DNA from: Pseudoflavonifractor intestinihominis
GTDB taxonomy: Bacteria > Bacillota > Clostridia > Oscillospirales > Oscillospiraceae
Assembly (NCBI RefSeq): GCF_040096055.1
Contig: NZ_JBBMFK010000014.1
Coordinates: 1 to 64,000 of the forward strand
Length of the DNA stretch: 64,000 nucleotides
Direction of reading: 5' to 3'
Of the stretch, positions 50,707 to 62,300 are shown piece by piece (position 1 is the stretch's first letter; the number at the start of each line of letters is the position of its first letter). The notes beneath the pieces were generated by a model. The model searched no databases. It was not told where the DNA came from and worked only from the letters and a program-made list of their open reading frames with translations. Both the position numbers and the translations under genes were made by a program.

Positions 50707-50733
50707 TATGCTGTAAGGGATGTCCCTGCCCGT

Positions 50734-53367
<2,634 letters not shown>

Positions 53368-53490
53368 GTATACTTCCTCCTTAGCGGGATGGGGATAAGA
53401 AGCGTGGCGTCTGTCCTTCCAAAGCGGACAGTCTGTCCTCTTCGGGAGACGCGCAGGCGGCCGCGGCCTGATTTCCCCTTAATGGAAATC

Positions 53491-53518
53491 ATTATATCAT
53501 TTTGTCAAAACTTTTCAA
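53491..53518 (-). promoter_or_regulatory. Promoter of ppdK
   Basis: TTGAAA (53513-53518), 16 bases, TATAAT (53491-53496), minus strand; leader of about 115 bases. Confidence 0.7.
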
Positions 53519-53723
53519 GGTTTCTTTGTATAAATTATGCAACATTTTATCATACTAAAAATTTACCCGTATTTTTTATTATTTTAAATGCATGCTTTAT
53601 GCAGTTTTTTCATTTTCCTGTTTTTGTTATTGTAAAAATTATTATCTATTTTCTCTTTTCCATTTCTCTATTTGTGCAGTTTTTCGCTCCAATTTTTTCA
53701 CTTTTCTGCCGTAGAAAGACAAG

Positions 53724-53753
53724 GTGCGCGCCAGGCTTCCGCCCAGCGCGCAC
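53724..53753 (-). terminator. Terminator of cobO
   Basis: GTGCGCGCCAGGC pairs with GCCCAGCGCGCAC (two wobbles) around TTCC, followed by CTTGTCTTTCT on the minus strand. Confidence 0.6.
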
Positions 53754-53763
53754 ACTCTGTCGT

Positions 53764-54279
53764 TTACCACTCAATGCCCTTCCGGGCGGCCACGCCCTTG
53801 TCGAAGGGATGGCGAATTTTTTTCATCTCAGTGATGTAGTCGGCCCGCTCCACCAGGGCGGGGTCCGGGTCCCGGCCGGTGATGACCACTTCCAGGTCCT
53901 CCGGCGCACCGTCCAAAAAGGCCAGCACCTCCGCCAGGGGCAGCAGGCCGGTGGACACGGCGGCACAGCACTCGTCCAGCACCACCAGGCCGCAGCCCCC
54001 CGCCTTCACCAGTCCGGACACCTGCTGCAGGGTCTCCCGCATCCGGGCGGAGGCGTCCGCCTTCTCCTGGTCGTTCATCATAAAGGTGAATTTCACCTGC
54101 TCGGGCACCGGCAGCAGGGTCACCCCGGGCACATGGGCGATGGCGTCCCGCTCGCCGCTGTCCCCGCTCTTGAGGAACTGGGCGATGACCACCTTTCTCC
54201 CCCGGCCCGCCGCCCGCAGGGCCAGGCCAAAGGCGCAGGTGGTCTTCCCCTTTCCGTCTCCGCAGTAGATATGAATCAT
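53764..54279 (-). CDS. cobO: Cob(I)yrinic acid a,c-diamide adenosyltransferase
   Basis: A 171-residue CobA/CobO/BtuR-type enzyme with P-loop GDGKGKTT at residues 7-14 and VVLDECCAAVSTGLL as the acidic motif. Adds the adenosyl group to cobalamin. No other cobalamin gene or B12 riboswitch is near, so it probably serves salvage. Confidence 0.93.
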   Translation of the reverse strand: MIHIYCGDGKGKTTCAFGLALRAAGRGRKVVIAQFLKSGDSGERDAIAHVPGVTLLPVPEQVKFTFMMNDQEKADASARMRETLQQVSGLVKAGGCGLVVLDECCAAVSTGLLPLAEVLAFLDGAPEDLEVVITGRDPDPALVERADYITEMKKIRHPFDKGVAARKGIEW

Positions 54280-54392
54280 GGCTGCTCCTCCTTATTTCTG
54301 TTTTTCAGATGGCCGCTCCGCCGGAGGGCCGGAAAAATCTGTGTTCTGTCTGCGGGCGGGAGGGCTCCGCCTTCCCCCGCCCTGTCAGCCCC

Positions 54393-54421
54393 ACTATACC
54401 AGATTGTCCGCCCCGCCGCAA
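54393..54421 (-). promoter_or_regulatory. Promoter of cobO
   Basis: TTGCGG (54416-54421), 17 bases, TATAGT (54393-54398), minus strand. Confidence 0.6.
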
Positions 54422-54444
54422 CGGGGTTTCTTTCCCTCTGCGGT

Positions 54445-54473
54445 TTGCATTTCCCCGCCGGGTATGGTATGAT
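54445..54473 (+). promoter_or_regulatory. Promoter of the DUF975 gene
   Basis: TTGCAT (54445-54450), 17 bases, TATGAT (54468-54473), divergent from the cobO promoter. Confidence 0.65.
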
Positions 54474-54503
54474 GCACACATCTGAGAGAGGGGGAATCCG
54501 CTC

Positions 54504-55547
54504 ATGTACAACGCTCCCATGTTTGGCCCGCCCGTATTTGTCGACCGAAAAGAACTGAAGCGGGCCGCCAAGGAGGACCTGCGCACCACCCATCCCAGGG
54601 TGTGGAAGGCGACGCTGGTCTATCTGCTCCTCACCAGCGGACTTTTCCTCCTGCTGGACCTGGTGGTGGGCGGCTCGGTGGCCGGCATCCGGGACACGCT
54701 GGCCGCCCTGCTCACCTACACCGACCCCCAGCAGCTCCTGAACGCCCTCTACACCCCCGCCTCCCCTGTGGCGGTGCCCGTCTTTTTCCTCCGCATCCTG
54801 CTCCAGCTCTACGCCGTGGTGCTGTCCTTCGGCTATTACAGCTACACCCTCCGGCGGGTCCGCGGCCAGGAGACCGGCTTCGGCGACCTGCTGGGCGGCT
54901 TCGGCATGACGGGCCGGGTCATTGTGATGAACCTGATTATCCTGGCCTTCTCCGTGTGCTGGGCGCTGCTGGTGCTGATCCCGGTGACCCTGATCCTGTC
55001 CTTCCTGGTGACAATGCTGGCCATGGGCTCCTATTTCTATACCCCCTCCGTGGAACTGTTCACCCTCCAGATGGTGGCCATGTATGTGGTGTTTATCGTG
55101 GTGTTCATCGCCGCCGCCCTGCTCATCCTGTTCCTGGTGCTGCGGTACGCCCTGGCCCCCTTCTGCCTGGCCGACCGGCCCGACGGCGGACCCCTGGAGG
55201 CGGTGCGCCGCAGCCGCACCATGCTCTTCGGCCGCTACGGGGAGATCTTCAAGCTGGCCCTGTCCTTCCTGGGGTGGGACATCCTGGCCGCGGTGCTCTC
55301 CGGGCTGGTGACCGGCGTGTGCGTGGGGCTGGGCTGCTTCTTCTTCCTGGGCATGGGCAGCACCGCCGCCCTCACCGCCGGCATCATCGCCAGCCAGGTG
55401 CTCTCCTTCCTGCTGCCCCTGCCCCTCACCATCTGGCTCACGGGGTACTACACCGGCACCCTGGCCCGGTACTACGACGCCGTCTCCGCCGCCGCACAGC
55501 CCGCCGGTGAGCAGCAGATGCCCGGCAACGGCAGCCATCCCTTCTGA
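54504..55547 (+). CDS. DUF975 family membrane protein
   Basis: A 347-residue integral membrane protein with about six helices. The N-terminus VDRKELKRAAKEDLR and the central LRYALAPFCLADRPDGGPLEAVRRSRTM region are typical of DUF975. Function unknown. The start follows GAGAGGGGG. Confidence 0.8.
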   Translation: MYNAPMFGPPVFVDRKELKRAAKEDLRTTHPRVWKATLVYLLLTSGLFLLLDLVVGGSVAGIRDTLAALLTYTDPQQLLNALYTPASPVAVPVFFLRILLQLYAVVLSFGYYSYTLRRVRGQETGFGDLLGGFGMTGRVIVMNLIILAFSVCWALLVLIPVTLILSFLVTMLAMGSYFYTPSVELFTLQMVAMYVVFIVVFIAAALLILFLVLRYALAPFCLADRPDGGPLEAVRRSRTMLFGRYGEIFKLALSFLGWDILAAVLSGLVTGVCVGLGCFFFLGMGSTAALTAGIIASQVLSFLLPLPLTIWLTGYYTGTLARYYDAVSAAAQPAGEQQMPGNGSHPF

Positions 55548-55563
55548 TCTTCTATACTCCAAC

Positions 55564-55599
55564 AAAAAAGGTCCGTTCCCTCGGGAACGGACCTTTTTT
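55564..55599. terminator. Bidirectional terminator
   Basis: AAAAAAGGTCCGTTCCC and its complement with a tight TC-centred loop, between DUF975 and trmO. Confidence 0.92.
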
Positions 55600-55623
55600 C
55601 TGCTCTCTGAGCCCCGGAGGCGC

Positions 55624-56088
55624 TCACTCCCCCCGCTGCCGGGCCTCCTCATAGGTGTGGGGCCAGCTGTCGTGCCAGTAGGGTTCCCTGGCCTCGGTCA
55701 CCCGGTCCAGGCCGGTGGAGTAGGGCTTGATGTCCAGCACGGGGGTGCCGTCCTCCGCGTCGCTCCAGTCCAGGGTGAGCACCCCCCGCTCTCTGTCCAC
55801 ATCCAGGATGCGCCCGGTGGACAGGGCGATGGGGTTGGGGCGGCTGGGGGACCGGCTGGCAAAGACCCCCATGGGCCCCGGTGTGCCCCGGTGGGGCGGC
55901 CTGACCTGGAGGCGGCTCCGGTCCTCCGGGTTGTCCCGGCGGTCAAACCACCAGAGGATGTGCACGTGGCTGTACAGCTCCAGGCCCAGCAAGCCGGGGG
56001 CGTAGGCGGGGTCCAGCTCCACCCGGACTCCGTTCTCATCCTTTCTCAGCACCCCGATGGGGGAAATATGCAGCGCTGTGTGTTCCAT
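55624..56088 (-). CDS. trmO: tRNA (t6A37) N6-methyltransferase TrmO (TsaA)
   Basis: A 154-residue TsaA-fold protein (ISPIGVLRKDENGVRVELDP; LYSHVHILWWFDR; GVFASRSPSRPNPIALS). Methylates threonylcarbamoyladenosine 37 of tRNA with SAM. Start 56088 (MEHTALHI) follows GGGGGGC. It lies 10 bases after the EFR1 gene, so it is co-transcribed. Confidence 0.88.
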   Translation of the reverse strand: MEHTALHISPIGVLRKDENGVRVELDPAYAPGLLGLELYSHVHILWWFDRRDNPEDRSRLQVRPPHRGTPGPMGVFASRSPSRPNPIALSTGRILDVDRERGVLTLDWSDAEDGTPVLDIKPYSTGLDRVTEAREPYWHDSWPHTYEEARQRGE

Positions 56089-56098
56089 GGCGCCCCCC

Positions 56099-56866
56099 TT
56101 ATGCCCGGTAGAAGGTCTCGGGCAGCCGGTAGGGGGCGCATTTGAGCTCAAAGGCCTTGCGGGCGGTCTGGTAGACCGGGCCCCGGAAGGCCCTGGAGCC
56201 GGTGGGGCACACCCGGATGCAGGCCGCGCAGGCGATGCAGGTGTCCTCCCTGGTCTTGGCGGGCTCCGCTGGGTCGATGGACCCGGTGGGGCAGATGGCG
56301 GCGCAGGCGCCGCAGCCGGTGCAGGTCTTGTCCCCGGAGGGCCGGAAGGAGGAGGCGCCCGGCTTCTTGTAGGGCCGGCTGCCCTTCACCAGGATCTCGC
56401 CGGGGTGGCTGTCGGAGAACAGGCCCCGCCGGGCCTGACACTCCCGGCCAAAGGCGGCGATGGCCGCCATGTCCTTTTCATCGGGCCGGTGGGCGGCCAC
56501 GGTGGGGAAAATGGAGTGCTTGGCGATGAAGGCCCCCGCCCCCACCACCCGGAAGCCCTGGGCCTCCAGCAGATCGGTCAGCTCCAGCAGGGCGTCGTCA
56601 TAGTCCCGGTTGCCGTACACCGCGATGGCCGCCGCCGGGCCGCCGCTGCCCTTCAGATGGGCCAGGGAGGACAGGCACAGGCCGGGGATGCGGCCCGCAT
56701 ACACCGGCATGCCCACCACCAGCATCTCCTCCGCGCCCACGGCCAGGTCCTCTTCCAGCGGTGCCTTCAGCAGGTCCACCTGCTCCCCGCCGGGCTCCAT
56801 GGCGGCGGCTGCCGCCACCGTGACCTGTCTGGTGGTGTCGTTTGGACTGAAATAGACGATTTTCAA
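56099..56866 (-). CDS. EFR1-type flavodoxin/ferredoxin fusion
   Basis: About 255 residues. The N-terminal flavodoxin-like domain (KIVYFSPNDTTRQVTV; VVGMPVYAGRIPG) is followed by two 4Fe-4S clusters: CTGCGACAAICP and CIACAACIRVCP. This EFRO family carries low-potential electrons in anaerobes; partners unknown. A TTG start at 56866 after AAAGGGGAGC is preferred over the ATG at 56914, because family members begin with the KIVYFS strand. Confidence 0.85.
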   Translation of the reverse strand: MKIVYFSPNDTTRQVTVAAAAAMEPGGEQVDLLKAPLEEDLAVGAEEMLVVGMPVYAGRIPGLCLSSLAHLKGSGGPAAAIAVYGNRDYDDALLELTDLLEAQGFRVVGAGAFIAKHSIFPTVAAHRPDEKDMAAIAAFGRECQARRGLFSDSHPGEILVKGSRPYKKPGASSFRPSGDKTCTGCGACAAICPTGSIDPAEPAKTREDTCIACAACIRVCPTGSRAFRGPVYQTARKAFELKCAPYRLPETFYRA

Positions 56867-57116
56867 GGTAAGCTCCCCTTTCCCAGCTCCGCCCGTTCCG
56901 GGCGGTGGCTTCACGCGGCGGGCGGCAGAGGCCGGCTTTTTGCGGCCCTTGCCGCGCCAATAACCCCCTCGGCGGTTTATTCAGCAGGCATCATTATACC
57001 ACATCCCTTCCGGCGGTTCCAGCCGGAAGGCCGGTGGAACTTCTCCCGGGCCCCTGTGCAAAAAGCTGTGCGCCAAAACCATTCTTTCTGTGCACACCTC
57101 TTTTAAAAATCTATGT

Positions 57117-57122
57117 TATACT
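57117..57122 (+). promoter_or_regulatory. Extended -10 promoter of the HTH regulator gene
   Basis: TG-T-TATACT ending at 57122; no clear -35. About 35 bases before the start codon. Confidence 0.45.
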
Positions 57123-57159
57123 AAATTTGCTTTATTCTGTAAACTTGCACCAGGAGGGG

Positions 57160-58608
57160 ATGCCCTTGCTGCTGTTCAGCGAATACCTGCGGGACCTGCT
57201 GCAGGCCAAGAAAATGACCGTGTCCGCCCTGTCCCGTCTGTCGGGGGTGGAGCGGACCGCCCTCTCCAAGGCCCTGACGGGGCAGCGGGTGCTGCCCTAC
57301 GACGCCCTGGACGCCCTGATCTACCACCTGCGGCTAACCCCCGGCGAGGGCCAGCGGCTGCGGGGCTACTACGACGCCCAGTTTGAAAAGGAGGGCCTCC
57401 GCCGGGCCCGGGACATGGTGGGGCGGCTGTTCTCCGGCCTGGCGGAGCTGGATTTCTCCGCCCCCGCCTTTGAGGAGAGCCGCCTGCTGATGGATCTGGA
57501 CCAGTACGCCGGGCGACGGTCTATTTTTTCCGGCGCGGCCAGCGTGCAGCCCCTGCTGCGGATGGTGCTGGCCCAGGAGCTGGCCAGGCCGGACGCCCGG
57601 GTGGAGCTGACCGTGCCCCCCACCGACACCTTCCTCAGCGGCGAACTGCTCCGCCGGTACCTGGACGGCCGGATGGAGGCGGAGGTGCGGCAGATCGTGG
57701 CCTTTGACGCCTCGGGGGCGGCGGAGGACATCAGCCAGCACAACCTGGACTGCTTCTGCCGCCTGCTGCCCGTGTGCCTGCTGTCCCGGCGGCGGTACCA
57801 CCCCTACTACTACTATGACAACACCATCGCCGCCCGGTATACCGACCCCTTCCCCTACTTTCTGGCCACCCACAGCTGTGTGGTGTGCCTGTCGGAGGAC
57901 GGGAATCAGGCCATGCTGCTGCGGGGCGAGGACCAGGTGACGGGCTATCACCGGCACTTCCAGTCCCTCCTCGCCCGGTGCTACAGCCTGATCCAGTACA
58001 CCGCCGACCCGGTGGAGATCCTGGAGTCCTACGACCTGTGCACCGATGAAAACGGATTTTACATGGTGATGGACCAGCCCTGTTTCGGCCGGTTCTATGC
58101 CGACGAGGTCATTGGCCGGTATCTGCGGCCCGGCCTGCCCTTCTACGACCGCCTGGCCGCCGCGGCCAGACGGCGGTTCGGGCGGCTGCGGACGGCGGAG
58201 CGGTTCTACACCCTGTTCACCCGGGGCGGGCTGGAGCGCTTCCGGGATACCGGCGCGCTGGACGACTTCCCCACTTCCTTTGTGGCCCCCTTCCCGCCGG
58301 AGCAGCGGCGGCTGCTGATGGCCGCCATGGCCGAGCGCATCCGCTCGGGGGACATCACCGGGCGGCTGATGCAGCCGGGCCTCTTCCCCGACTACCTGAG
58401 CATGACCACCTCCCAGCACTCCGGCGTGGGCTTCTTCACCACCGAGCGCTTTCCCCTCCAGGACGGCTTCTGCTCCGTGCAGATCCGGGAGTCCAACCTG
58501 TGCCGGGCCTTCCACCAGTGGCTCCTCCACCTGCCCGACAGCGAGGCGGTGCTCAGCGGGGAGGAGACAGCGGCGGTGCTGGACGAGCTGGCCCGTACAT
58601 TGACGTAA
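57160..58608 (+). CDS. XRE-type HTH regulator with large unrecognised C-terminal domain
   Basis: A 482-residue protein. The N-terminal HTH (MTVSALSRLSGVERTALSKA) covers about residues 17-60. The remaining 420 residues show no family I recognise; they are rich in Arg, Tyr and Leu, without membrane segments. Start is ATG 57160 or TTG 57166; AGGAGGGG spacing favours the TTG slightly. It is followed within 12 bases by a membrane protein and then the SLH surface protein (4-base overlap), so the three may form one operon. Confidence 0.7.
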   Translation: MPLLLFSEYLRDLLQAKKMTVSALSRLSGVERTALSKALTGQRVLPYDALDALIYHLRLTPGEGQRLRGYYDAQFEKEGLRRARDMVGRLFSGLAELDFSAPAFEESRLLMDLDQYAGRRSIFSGAASVQPLLRMVLAQELARPDARVELTVPPTDTFLSGELLRRYLDGRMEAEVRQIVAFDASGAAEDISQHNLDCFCRLLPVCLLSRRRYHPYYYYDNTIAARYTDPFPYFLATHSCVVCLSEDGNQAMLLRGEDQVTGYHRHFQSLLARCYSLIQYTADPVEILESYDLCTDENGFYMVMDQPCFGRFYADEVIGRYLRPGLPFYDRLAAAARRRFGRLRTAERFYTLFTRGGLERFRDTGALDDFPTSFVAPFPPEQRRLLMAAMAERIRSGDITGRLMQPGLFPDYLSMTTSQHSGVGFFTTERFPLQDGFCSVQIRESNLCRAFHQWLLHLPDSEAVLSGEETAAVLDELARTLT

Positions 58609-58619
58609 GAGGTGCAGCT

Positions 58620-59360
58620 ATGTTGAACTGGATCGTGACAAACTGGATTTTTTCCATCCCCATCTGCGCCTTTGTGGTCTATCTGGTCTGCTACGGCATG
58701 GAGCAGGCCGTCTACGCCGGACTGGGCATCCCCGCCGCCAAGGCGCCCCACAAGAAGCGCTTTCCCGCCGCCATTCTCTTTCTGGAGGCCCTGGCGGTGT
58801 TCTTTTTCCTGATGTGGTACAACTGCGGCATGGTGTTCTGGGACAAGGGATGGCGGCCCGCTCTGCTGGTCCTCTTCTTTGTCTTTCTGGCTGTGCTGGC
58901 GGCGGTGTGGGGCCGGACCCTCCGGCGGCTGACCCGGCGCTCCCCCAAGTGGGGCCGGGGATACCCCACCCCGGCGGCGCTGTGCTTCTGCCTGCGGCGG
59001 ACGGTGGGCAGCTTTGTGCCCGGCTGGTTTTTGGGGCTGATCCCCGCTGGCATTTACCAGAGCATCAGCCTCAGCGACGTGGAGGGGACCGCCCGCAGCC
59101 TGGTGGCCCAGATACTCCCCGGCCTTCTGCCGGTGCTCTTCCTGGCGGCCGTCTGGGTGATCAGCGACAACGACGAAAAGTCCATCCGGGCCGCCGCCAA
59201 CGGCACCTACGACCCCCGGAAGGAGCCGGAGAAAGCGGAGCGGACCCTGTTTGATATCACCTATGAAGCCCAGATGGCGGACCTCATCCAGCAGGCCATC
59301 CAGCAGGAGGAAGAGGAAAACGAACGCCGCTACCGGGAATACTGGGAGGGAAAAGGATGA
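58620..59360 (+). CDS. Membrane protein, unknown, five-helix
   Basis: A 246-residue protein with about five membrane helices (WIVTNWIFSIPICAFVVYLV; AAILFLEALAVFFFLMWY; LLVLFFVFLAVLAAVW) and a cytoplasmic Glu-rich tail (IQQAIQQEEEENERRYREYW). Start 58620 follows AGAGGTG. Its stop overlaps the surface protein start (ATGA). No family recognised; coupling suggests a link to that surface protein. Confidence 0.75.
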   Translation: MLNWIVTNWIFSIPICAFVVYLVCYGMEQAVYAGLGIPAAKAPHKKRFPAAILFLEALAVFFFLMWYNCGMVFWDKGWRPALLVLFFVFLAVLAAVWGRTLRRLTRRSPKWGRGYPTPAALCFCLRRTVGSFVPGWFLGLIPAGIYQSISLSDVEGTARSLVAQILPGLLPVLFLAAVWVISDNDEKSIRAAANGTYDPRKEPEKAERTLFDITYEAQMADLIQQAIQQEEEENERRYREYWEGKG

Positions 59361-62300
59361 AAAGAACGAGATTTTGCAAGAAAAACAGGTGCATCAGCTG
59401 GCTTCTGACCCTGGCGCTGACGGTGGGGCTCCTCTCTCCGCTGAGCGCCCTGGCGCCGGAGGCGCAGGCGGCAGGCTCCCTCAAGCCCGCCGCGCCGGTG
59501 CTGGACGATTTTCTGGTGCCGGTGTCCCAGGTCACCAAGGTCCCCGCCGGGTACACCGGCGTGTACACCGCCTCCGACCTGCTGGCCATCTCGGCCGCCC
59601 CGAACTCCAACTATATCCTGATGGCCGACATCGACCTGTCCGACTACAACTGGACGCCTCTGTGCAACAATTCCGACGCCCCCTTTACCGGCATTTTTGA
59701 GGGCAACGGCCATGTGATCTCCAACCTGAAGGGCGTCAACGGCCTGTTCGGCTATACATCCTCCGTCAGCGGCAGCGCGGAGATTCGGAATGTAGGCATT
59801 GAAAACGCCTCTGTTTCCGCACAGTACGACAATTACAGGTCGGGCATCATCGGCGGCATCGTCGCCTATGCCACAGGTAGCACCACCATCTCCAACTGCT
59901 ATTTTCAAGGGGATATCGACAGCAACGCCAATATGATCGGCGGCATCGTGGGAATGTTCAACAGCACCGAGCCGGTGGAATACTGCTGGATGGCAGGCAG
60001 CATCCGCTCCACCAATGTGGGCGGAAGCTTTGATGAACCGCGGGTAGGCGGCATTTTGGCCGAGTCCGGGCGCAGCAGCTACCTGACCGTCAACGGCTGC
60101 ATCCACAGCGGCTCCATTGAGGCCGAGGGATATGCGCTCTATGCAGGCGGCATCAGCGGATTGCTGGAGGGCACCATCTCCAACTGCCAGAATTACGGCT
60201 CCATAACCTATAATGCCAGTTATTACAGCGAGTATGCCCATATTGGCGGCATTGACAGCGGACTCTGGAGCACGCTCATAGATTCCTGTATGAACGCTGC
60301 GGATATCCAGGTGGCCAGACTTTCAGACGTCCCTTCTGACTCAATTGTCGGCGGTATCTCCGCCCTTGGCACCCGCATCAGCAACTGCTTCAACTGCGGC
60401 GATATCAGCACCGACGGCGGGTCCTATGTGGGCGGAATTACCGGCGAGAACGGCCGGGCGGACAACAGCTACAACGTGGGTACAATCCGTTCGGTCAATC
60501 CGGGCTCCATCAATGTTGACCCAGGCTATTACGGCTGCGGCGCCCTGTTCGGCTCCGCTTCGGGCGGCTCTTCCAACTGCTACTATCTGGCCTGCGACCT
60601 GCCCGCCTACGAGAAGGTCAACGGCACCCCCACCCTCAACACCATCCGCTCCCTGTCCGCAGAACAGATGAAAAAGAGCAGCAACTTCAGCGGCTTTGAC
60701 TTTGACAGCGTCTGGACCATGGGCAGCGGCAGCTACCCCTACCCCGTCCTCCGCAATGCGCGGGGCACGGATGTGGGCTCCGGCACCACCCCGCCCTCCT
60801 CGGGCACCATCCCCACCCCCGTTCTGGAGAAGGCGGAGTTTGCCAACAAGGCGGTGACCGTGACCTGGACCCTGCCCCTCACCGTCCCCGGCCAGACCAA
60901 CACGGTGGACAGCTTCAACATCCTGCGCAAGTCGGGCAGCGGCAGCAGCTACCAGGTCATCGCCACCGTGTCCGGCAGCTCCGGCGGCTCCTACACCGAC
61001 CGGGCGGTCATCATCGGGGCCACCTATACCTACACCGTCCAGGCCTGCTACCAGGGCAGGACCGGCAGCTATAACGCCGCCGGCCTGACCGTCAAGGCGG
61101 AGGACCCGCCCGGCGTCAGCGACGACCTGTCCTACGAGATCGTAAACGGCAAGGCCGTCATCACCGACTGCCGGGAGACGGCGGTGAAGGTGGCCATCCC
61201 CGCCCAGCTGGAGGGCTGCCCGGTGGTCATGATCGGCACCGGCGCCTTCCAGGACTGTAAAAAGCTGACCAGCGTCACCCTGCCCGACTGCCTGACCGTG
61301 GTGGGGGACCACGCCTTCAACGGCTGCTCCTCCCTCACCTCCATCGACCTGACCCACGTCGTCAGCATCGGCAAGCAGGCCTTTGCCTGGTGCACCGATC
61401 TGACGGACATCCGGTGCGGCCCCGACCTCCAGGCCATAGGAGAGTACGCCCTGAGGGGCTTCGACTCCCGGCTGGTGGTCACCGGCTACGTCCGCACCGC
61501 CGCGGAGCTCCAGTGCAGCATGGAGGGCGTCCAGTTCCGGTACATCCCCGCCGATGTGGACAAGGTGGCCCGGGGCACCTTTGAGTACCCCGACGCCAAC
61601 GGGGACCCCGCCTCCTACTCCTTCTACTACAACGACGACTTCTTCTCCTACGACAACAGCACCTACCACAGCGACCTGGCCATCATGACCCTAAAGCTGG
61701 CCATGGCGGGCTACTCCCGGCAGAACCTGTACACCGAGGAGCTGCCTGAGCACGACCTGCGCCGGGCCCTCAACCTCCAGCGGCTCTTCTCCGACATGGG
61801 CTTCGGCAACGCGGAGTTCCACAACTACAACACCGCCCTCACCGACTACTCCTCCAAGGTGGCCTACGGCTTTGCCAGCAGGCAGATCGGCCAGGACGTG
61901 GTGGTGGCCGTGGTGCTGCGGGGCGGCGGCTACGGCGGCGAGTGGGCGGACAACTTCAACGTGGGCACCAGCGGCGACCACGCCGGCTTCTCCGCCGCCG
62001 CCAAGGCGGTCCAGGCCGAGCTGGAGGACTACATCGCCGGGCTGAAGGACCTGTACCAGTTCTCCGGAGACGTGAAGCTGTGGATGACCGGGTACAGCCG
62101 CTCCGGCGCCACCTGCAACCTGCTGGCCCAGGCCATGTCCTCCAAAATCGACAGCGACAACCTCTACGCCTATGTGTTCGCCGCCCCCAACTGCACCACC
62201 TCCCCCAAGGCCTGCCGGGGGCTGTTCTCCATCATCAGCGCCGCCGACGTGGTGCCCTGTGTGCCCCTGAGCAAGTGGGGCTTCGGCCGCCACGGCACCA

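Larger units (their letters stand above)
53368..53763. other. AT-rich intergenic region upstream of ppdK
   Basis: About 400 bases without a gene. It contains the ppdK promoter and leader, the cobO terminator at the right end, and between them (about 53520-53715) a markedly AT-rich stretch with many T-runs. No ORF, tRNA or known riboswitch was recognised. Confidence 0.6.

Noticed and set aside
54280..54420. Possible cobalamin riboswitch upstream of cobO
   Set aside because: The B12 box and the conserved core were not found; the leader is short and GC-rich.
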